The translations under genes and the position numbers were made by a program. A stretch of DNA of 64,000 nt from CBDDEC01 sp965226785 (GTDB lineage: Bacteria; Chloroflexota; Dehalococcoidia; UBA2979). The notes beneath the pieces are model-generated. The model saw only the letters and a list, made by a program, of their open reading frames with translations, was not told the origin of the DNA and searched no databases. The stretch lies in NCBI GenBank assembly GCA_965226785.1, contig CBDDEC010000001.1, positions 234,004 to 298,003 of the forward strand, read 5' to 3'. Numbering within the stretch: position 1 is the stretch's first letter; the number at the start of each line of letters is the position of its first letter. Positions 59,175 to 64,000 of the stretch are shown here, in pieces.

Positions 59175-60293
59175 GTGGGACGGCAAAACTTGATCCGTGC
59201 GGTTCGATGCTGAGATAGCAGAGTATCGGCGAGCCACGAGAGGCTCGTCTGTGCTCTACCTCCGTCTGCTTGTCGCAGCACTCTTCGCATCGGTCCGCGC
59301 CCGCCGAGATCTCGTCCTCGAGCACTTGGCGCTGCGGCATCAGCTCGCCGTCTACACAAGGGGCCGTCGTCGACCGCGGCTCCGTCGCCACGACTGCCGA
59401 TTCTGGTCACTGCTGGCACGCGGTTGGTCCGGCTGGCGAGGCACGCTCGTGATGGTCGAGCCGGACACGGTTGTGCGGTGGCATCGTTCTGCTTGGCGCG
59501 CCTACTGGCGCTGGAAGAGTCGTCGCGGACCTGGGCGTCCCCACATTCCCGCCGAGTGGCAGCGGCTGATCCTGCGCATCGCCACTGAGCATCCACGGCG
59601 GGGCGCCGTCCGCATCGTTGGTGAGCCTGCGTGCGCTTGGCTGCGACGTGAGCGCTCGCACCGTGAGCCGCTACCGTCAGCAGGCGCTCCGGCGACCGCC
59701 GAGTCAGTCGTGGCGCACGTTTCTGCGCAACCACGCGTCCAGCATCTGGGCTGCTGACCTGTTCACGGTGCAGACCCTCACCTGCCGCACGCTCTACGTG
59801 TTCGTCGTGATCGACCACGGCCGGCGCCGCATCCGGCACTGGAACGTCACGGAGCACCCGATCGCGCCCTGGATCTGGAGGCAGATGATCGAGGCGACCG
59901 CCTGGGGTCAGCAGCCAGGGTTCCTGATCCGAGACCGCGACCGTAGCTATGGCGGAGACTTCATCGCACGCGCTCGACGGCTCGGGATCGAGACGATTCT
60001 GACTCCGCTGCACGCGCCGAATGCCAACGCCATCGCCGAGCGCGTCATCGGCACGCTCAGGCGCGAGTGTCGCGACCATGTCATCGCGGTCAACGAACAA
60101 CATCTCCGGCGGGTGCTTGGTGAGTACGTCCAGCACTACAACGCGATGCGGCCGCATCGATCATTGTCGCTCGACTCTCCGGAGGGACGCTCGCCGGTGC
60201 AGCGGACGCCGAGTCAGCGAGTCGTCAGCAAGCCGGTGCTAGGAGGCTTGCATCATGAGTATCGGTGGGCCGCATGAGGTTTTGCCGTCCCAC
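59175..60293 (+). mobile_element. rve-type IS, copy B (complete but frameshifted)
   Basis: Terminal inverted repeats GTGGGACGGCAAAAC at 59175-59189 and their inverse at 60279-60293. Possible 3-bp target duplication GCC on both sides. At 1,119 bp it is the best full-length copy for defining the element. The transposase carries one extra base (see the pseudogene entry). Confidence 0.85.
59197..60277 (+). pseudogene. rve-type DDE transposase, one-base insertion near 59626
   Basis: The N-terminal frame runs to RIVGE, then one extra C in GAGCCTGCGTGCG (GAGCTGCGTGC in copy A, GATCTGCGTGC in copy C) shifts it. The C-terminal frame continues LRALGCDVSARTVSRYRQQALRR, WAADLFTVQTL, FLIRDRDRSYGG and ANAIAERVIGTLRREC to the stop. 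Repaired, the product would be about 360 aa like copy A. As copies A and C read straight through, this is a mutation or sequencing error, not programmed frameshifting. Confidence 0.85.
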
Positions 60294-60468
60294 GCCTAGC
60301 GCTGGTAGTCCGCCGGTGGGCGTCTCCCTGCCCGATCAGACGGCGTGAGCCGCCGGTTCGGTGATCGGCATTCGGACTGCGAGTGCCGGGTGGGGTGATC
60401 TTCTTTACGGCGCATATCGGCATCGGAGGGCGGCTTGCGAAGAGGCCATCGTGCCGAACACTGGTGTC

Positions 60469-60954
60469 TCAGCGCGTCGACACGAGGAGCCCGATGGCGG
60501 CAGCCATGCAACCGAAACCAGCACCCGCGGCGACGGCTGCGGCTCGATCACTGGCGTTTCGAGAGAGTTCCGCTACAGCTAGCAGCCAGAACAGGAGAGC
60601 GGGAAGAAGCGCGGCGCCGACCGAGGTAATCACTGCTACTGCGGGGACAAACGTCAGGACAGCTCCGGCGGAGGCAGCCAGTAGCCGCAGAGCAGGATCG
60701 CGCAGCCTGATCGCGAGTACCGCTGCCCCCGCGTTGGCGACCACGAAGTAGGTAGCGAGGGCTATCGCGGAGCCGGAGCCGGAACCGATGGCTGTCGCGT
60801 AGCCGGCATCGGGGCCGAAGAGGGCCATCTTGGAGCCGCCAGCGGGGCCGCTGTCGACGGCCGCCAGGACGATGATCACCGCCAGCCAGGCAACTACCGC
60901 GCCGGAAACCTCGATCGCGATCCGTGAAGGTATCAATCGCGCCAATGCTTGCAT
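60469..60954 (-). CDS. Hypothetical multi-helix membrane protein
   Basis: Encodes 161 aa with about four hydrophobic helices (AVVAWLAVIIVLAAVD, IALATYFVVANAGAAVLAI, LLAASAGAVLTFVPAVAVI, LLPALLFWLLAVAEL) and short polar loops. No family recognised. It lies 175 bp right of IS copy B and faces it. Coding character is plausible by hydrophobic patterning. Confidence 0.5.
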   Translation of the reverse strand: MQALARLIPSRIAIEVSGAVVAWLAVIIVLAAVDSGPAGGSKMALFGPDAGYATAIGSGSGSAIALATYFVVANAGAAVLAIRLRDPALRLLAASAGAVLTFVPAVAVITSVGAALLPALLFWLLAVAELSRNASDRAAAVAAGAGFGCMAAAIGLLVSTR

Positions 60955-61340
60955 GCATGGCCCCTGCAGCGAGTGTATCCCTTGTCATTCCGGAGCAGAG
61001 GAACCGCAGGTCAAGCTGCGGCTCCCTCATCCGCCTACGGATAGCTGGAAGGGTCTCAATGGCGGGGAGAAAGCAACAAGGTCCGATCGGTACCATGATC
61101 GTGGACGCGCCTCGTCCGGGGGTCGGATGGATCGCCACGACAGCAAAGCCGCGGTGTGCCGGTTGTCGCGCGAGGCCCTGCCCCGCGAGGCTGTGAGTGC
61201 GTCACGGCGCGTTGCAGTCTGGCCTTGTCACGGCTGGTCGACGAGGTTCGCGCGAAAAGAGAGCCGCAGCAGACTGCGGCGGCCGACATCGAGAGCAGGG
61301 CCAATTGCGTAGAGGCTATCTGGCCGCGCTGCCTCCGCGC
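60955..61340. other. 386-bp stretch without recognisable gene
   Basis: Short frames occur on both strands, but none has family features, a ribosome site and normal composition together. I see nothing that I can name. Confidence 0.3.
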
Positions 61341-62039
61341 TCAGCGCATGTTATACCCCGATATGTAGCCAAACACCGCCAGGAAGAGCGCGATCGAGCC
61401 GCTCCAGATGGCGAAGCGCATAGCCCGGGTTCGCACCCGAATCGACGCGAGCATCATTGCGACCGAGCCCGCCAATGAGGCTGCTATCAGCAACCGCTGA
61501 CGGGAGCGGTCCTCGAAGCCGTTCACCGGGTCGACCAAGAGTTGCGGTAACGCGAGAACGGCCACGGCGAAGAGTGCCGGAGTCCCGAGGGCGCCCGCGA
61601 GGATGGCTGATGTTCGCGGGTAGAAGCGGCCGATCACGAAAGCGCCACATGCGAGCGCCGCCGCCAGCAACAACCGCGTTGGGCCGTACCACGGATAGTC
61701 CCCGCGCCACGACGAGATAAGGTGTAGTGAGGCGCCGATGATGAGACAGACGCCCAGAGGCGGAAGCCACGGACCGACGATGCGGTTCCGCGACATCGCC
61801 GTGGTGACCCCGAATCGCTGCCAGAGCAGCGCGCCGGCGATCACCCCGAGGGGCACGACCACGAGCTCGACCCCCTCGCGCTGCCCAAACCCGCGGATGT
61901 GCACCACACCGAGGGGGAAGTGCACCCCAGCGAAGACCATCAGGATACCCAGCGCGATGAGCGCAGCGGCCACCGCCACTGCGAGCACCACCCCGGCAAG
62001 ATATCTGGTGGCGTCGCCGATTATCAGATGATTAGACAC
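61341..62039 (-). CDS. Hypothetical polytopic membrane protein
   Basis: Encodes about 232 aa with about seven hydrophobic helices (for example LAGVVLAVAVAAALIALGIL, LVVVPLGVIAGALLW, LLLAAALACGAFVIG, ALFAVAVLALPQLLV, and a final SGSIALFLAVFGYISGY). No family recognised. GTG 62039 is preferred because GAGGGG precedes it by 7 bases; the frame extends to 62120. Same strand as the 161-aa membrane protein, possibly related functionally. Confidence 0.55.
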   Translation of the reverse strand: MSNHLIIGDATRYLAGVVLAVAVAAALIALGILMVFAGVHFPLGVVHIRGFGQREGVELVVVPLGVIAGALLWQRFGVTTAMSRNRIVGPWLPPLGVCLIIGASLHLISSWRGDYPWYGPTRLLLAAALACGAFVIGRFYPRTSAILAGALGTPALFAVAVLALPQLLVDPVNGFEDRSRQRLLIAASLAGSVAMMLASIRVRTRAMRFAIWSGSIALFLAVFGYISGYNMR

Positions 62040-62129
62040 TTGCGCTGCCCCTCGCCGTTGCTCAGTCTCAGCACGCTGGGCGTTGTCGCTGCCTGGTTCC
62101 GTCACTGCTGGCTCCCGCACTCGGGGCTA

Positions 62130-62266
62130 CGATTCGCTCCAGGGTTGCGGCGGGAGCGTTCCCGTCCAGTAGACCACCTGGTCGGGGCGACTGCCTCGAG
62201 TGCGCCCGGGAAGTACTCCCTGAGCGCGTTGCGCAGCCGGTTGGTCTGACGGTTGCGGTGCCAGAC
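62130..62266 (-). pseudogene. IS110-family transposase fragment (N-terminal region)
   Basis: The minus strand encodes LVWHRNRQTNRLRNALREYFPGALEA, the stretch of IS110-type proteins just after the DEDD domain (RTRQTNRLRSxLREYxPAALEAF). Both ends are lost. Different in sequence from the intact IS110 element at 49502, so an independent element. Confidence 0.5.
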
Positions 62267-62392
62267 GAGCTACTGATGTGTGCGGGCAAGGATGCGTGCA
62301 GGGTGGTGACCGCCGCGACGCCCTGGGGCAGCCGCCTGGCGTCGAGTCGCTCGCGCGAGGTCCGCTCTTCGGCGACGCGACTTCTGATTCCG

Positions 62393-62682
62393 GGCGTTCG
62401 CCTTCGGTGCCCGCACCGCAGTGAGGACCGTCTTGATCCCGATCGCTCGCGCCTTGCCAATGAAGGCACCGCCGTACGAGCGGTCGCGGTCCCCGATCAG
62501 ATAGCGGGGCTACTGCCCCCACGGCGTCGCCTCCAGCAACTGACGCCACGCCCACGGCGCTGTCGGATGTGCCGTCACGTTGAAATGCACGATGCGGCGG
62601 CGCGCGTGCGTGATGAAGAAGACGTACAGCGTCTTGAAGGTGAGCGTCTGCACGGTGAAGAAGTCCGCAGCCCAGAGCTACC
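62393..62682 (-). pseudogene. Degenerate rve-type transposase fragment
   Basis: Reading the minus strand gives WAADFFTVQTLTFKTLYVFFI, RRRIVHFNVTAHPTAPWAW, EATPWGQ, a stop, PRYLIGDRDRSYGGAFIGKA and TVLTAVRAPKAN. This is clearly related to, but diverged from, the three rve IS copies. An internal stop and the loss of both ends make it dead. It abuts the IS110 fragment. Confidence 0.6.
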
Positions 62683-62699
62683 GGACGGTCGGGCGACGC

Positions 62700-63127
62700 G
62701 GCGAACGCGGCTGCGGGGCTAGGTTATGAATTAGAGCTCGAACTGCCCGAATTGGAGTCGCCGGATACCGAGGAGGCTGCGCACCGCGGGGCCGCCGACG
62801 AAACTGGAGAGACTGCGCGTGAGTTGGAGGCGCAGAGCAGTCCTCCGGCATCCCCGGCGGGGGCGCTGTCGACGGAATATCAGACGCCGTGGGGGGGATG
62901 GGCCGGCTGAGGAGGCGAAAGGCGGCGGGTGCCTCCGCGGGTGCTTCACATGGGTGGTAAGCACGGTGGGCATAGGGGTGCTGGTCTTGCTCGTCCTGTT
63001 CAGCCTCGACGTGGTCTCGCCGCGCGCCAAGCCGTGTCCCCTGGAATCTCCCGGGATCCCGCCGCCCGGGCTGTTCGCGGTGGCCGGTGACCTGTTCCGC
63101 GATGCGTGCGTGAGGGTCAGCGGTACC
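62700..63127 (+). other. Possible broken single-span membrane protein between IS remnants
   Basis: The frame YELELELPELESPDTEEAA then LSTEYQTPWGG is acidic and coding-like. It slips at a G7 run near 62891-62897 into EEAKGGGCLRGCFTW and a clear helix, VGIGVLVLLVLFSLDVV, that ends before copy C. No family recognised. Weak support. Confidence 0.3.
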
Positions 63128-63722
63128 GTGGGACGGCAAAACCTGATAGGTGCAGCTCTGTCCTGAGATAGCAGAGTATCGGCGAGCCACGAGAGGCTCG
63201 TCTGTGCTCTACCTCCGTCTGCTTGTCGCAGCACTCTTCGCATCGGTCCGCGCCCGCCGAGATCTCGTCCTCGAGAACTTAGCGCTGCGGCATCAGCTCG
63301 CCGTCTACACAAGGGGCCGTCGTCGACCGCGGCTCCGTCGCCACGACCGCCGACTCTGGTCACTGCTGGCACGTGGTTGGTCCGGCTGGCGAGGCACGCT
63401 CGTGATGGTCGAGCCGGACACGGTGGTGCGCTGGCATCGTTCTGCTTGGCGCGCCTACTGGCGCTGGAAGAGTCGTCGCGGACCTGGGCGTCCCCACATT
63501 CCCGCCGAGTGGCAGCGGCTGATCCTGCGCATCGCCACTGAGCATCCACGGTGGGGCGCCGTCCGCATCGTTGGTGATCTGCGTGCGCTTGGCTTCGACG
63601 TGAGCGCCCGCACCGTGAGCCGCTACCGTCAGCAGGCGCTCCGGCGACCGCCGAGTCAGTCGTGGCGCACGTTTCTGCGCAACCACGCGTCCAGCATCTG
63701 GGCTGCTGACCTGTTCACGGTG
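63128..63722 (+). mobile_element. rve-type IS, copy C, 3'-truncated
   Basis: It starts with the same inverted repeat GTGGGACGGCAAAAC (63128) and matches copies A and B up to CTGTTCACGGTG. There the sequence switches to an IS110-type transposase. The transposase frame (from 63150) is open but lacks the second half of the catalytic domain. Confidence 0.82.
63150..63722 (+). pseudogene. rve-type DDE transposase, 3'-truncated
   Basis: Encodes LYLRLLVAALFASVRARRDL through RIVGDLRALGFDVSARTVSRYRQQALRR to WAADLFTV, then runs into foreign sequence. It contains the first catalytic Asp but not the second Asp or the Glu. No frameshift at the site where copy B has an extra base. Confidence 0.8.
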
Positions 63723-64000
63723 CCACTGTGTTCGAGCTGGTGACGACCGCGGCCCGGCTGCGTCCGACTGACCCCACGACCGCCGTCGGCGCCACCAAGA
63801 TAGCCCTGCGTGAGCTGGCTCGGCGGGTGCAGCGCCTCGAGGCAGAGTGTCGCCGCCTCGACGCCGTGCTCGAGCAGCTGGTCGCTACCACCGCGCCCGC
63901 CCTCGTCGCCTGCTTCGGCGTGGGCACCGACACGGCCGGCGCTCTGCTCGTCTCCGCCGGCGACAACCCGCAACGCCTCCGCAGCGAGGCGGCATTCGCC
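63723..64000 (+). mobile_element. IS110-family transposase fragment, runs off the window
   Basis: Encodes TVFELVTTAARLRPTDPTTA, ARRVQRLEAECRRLDAVLEQL and CFGVGTDTAGALLVSAGDNPQ-like sequence up to the window end. It is nearly identical to residues in the middle of the intact IS110 transposase at 49508 but on the plus strand. It lacks the N-terminal DEDD part at this border. The remaining C-terminal domain should continue beyond 64000. Confidence 0.8.

Noticed and set aside
59600..59640. Programmed frameshifting in the rve-type transposase
   Set aside because: Copies A and C read through in one frame at this place; only copy B has the extra base, and no slippery heptamer is present.

Overview
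The window is high-GC DNA from a bacterium. Genes are packed with 1-17 bp overlaps and many GTG or TTG starts. I see no rRNA and no complete tRNA gene. The repertoire suggests a heterotroph: luciferase-like flavin oxidoreductases, enoyl-CoA hydratases, a thiamine-diphosphate 2-hydroxyacyl-CoA lyase type enzyme, several alpha/beta hydrolases, a phosphotriesterase-like enzyme and an Aap-type amino-acid importer. This would fit a Chloroflexota (Dehalococcoidia-like) or actinobacterial lineage. That is inference from repertoire only; no phylogenetic marker is present.

Region 1 (1-45.7 kb) looks like ordinary chromosome. In order it holds: two ABC exporter halves (the second frameshifted inside its Walker A); a YbaK-type deacylase; a membrane-anchored thioredoxin; flavin-dependent enzymes; a SnoaL-amidohydrolase deletion fusion; an FAD sugar-lactone oxidase with an alpha/beta hydrolase; an amidase; a phosphotriesterase-like protein; and the aapJ-QMP importer with an intercistronic hairpin after aapJ. 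After that come a CoA-transferase, two luciferase-like oxidoreductase genes (one with an internal deletion), a ThDP enzyme, enoyl-CoA hydratases, an epoxide-hydrolase-like enzyme, MBL and cyclophilin proteins, a sugar-type oxidoreductase, an SDR, an ECF sigma factor with a membrane partner, and an ArsR/SRPBCC pair. The most notable gene here (40778-41881, minus) is a two-domain AhpD/CMD-type protein. A TGA lies exactly at the second cysteine of its CxxC-xxx-H motif and is followed by a SECIS-like hairpin, which makes it a strong selenoprotein candidate.

Region 2 begins at 45789-45838, a 3'-only fragment of a tRNA-Asp gene (anticodon loop to CCA), which looks like an attachment-site scar. To its right the DNA is accessory: broken genes, a 1.28-kb array of 104 perfect copies of a 12-bp unit, small regulators, an excisionase-like gene, a low-GC gene split by an in-frame TGA, and many insertion sequences. 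The IS content is one IS110-family element, one IS6-like element, three copies of an rve-type IS (each disabled differently), and fragments of further IS110 and rve elements. One rve copy is interrupted by a 3,030-bp IS1595-type element with perfect 23-bp terminal inverted repeats and an 8-bp target duplication. That element carries a DNA methyltransferase-HNH fusion and a zinc-ribbon protein as passengers.

Region 3 (56.9-64 kb) mixes a formylglycine-type sulfatase, an ABC permease remnant and two uncharacterised membrane proteins with more IS debris, and runs off the right edge inside an IS110 fragment.

Several genes differ from an intact frame by a single base (near 1189, 25665, 45622, 46305, 46660 and 59626). 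Some may be sequencing errors rather than biology, so each pseudogene call carries that caveat.
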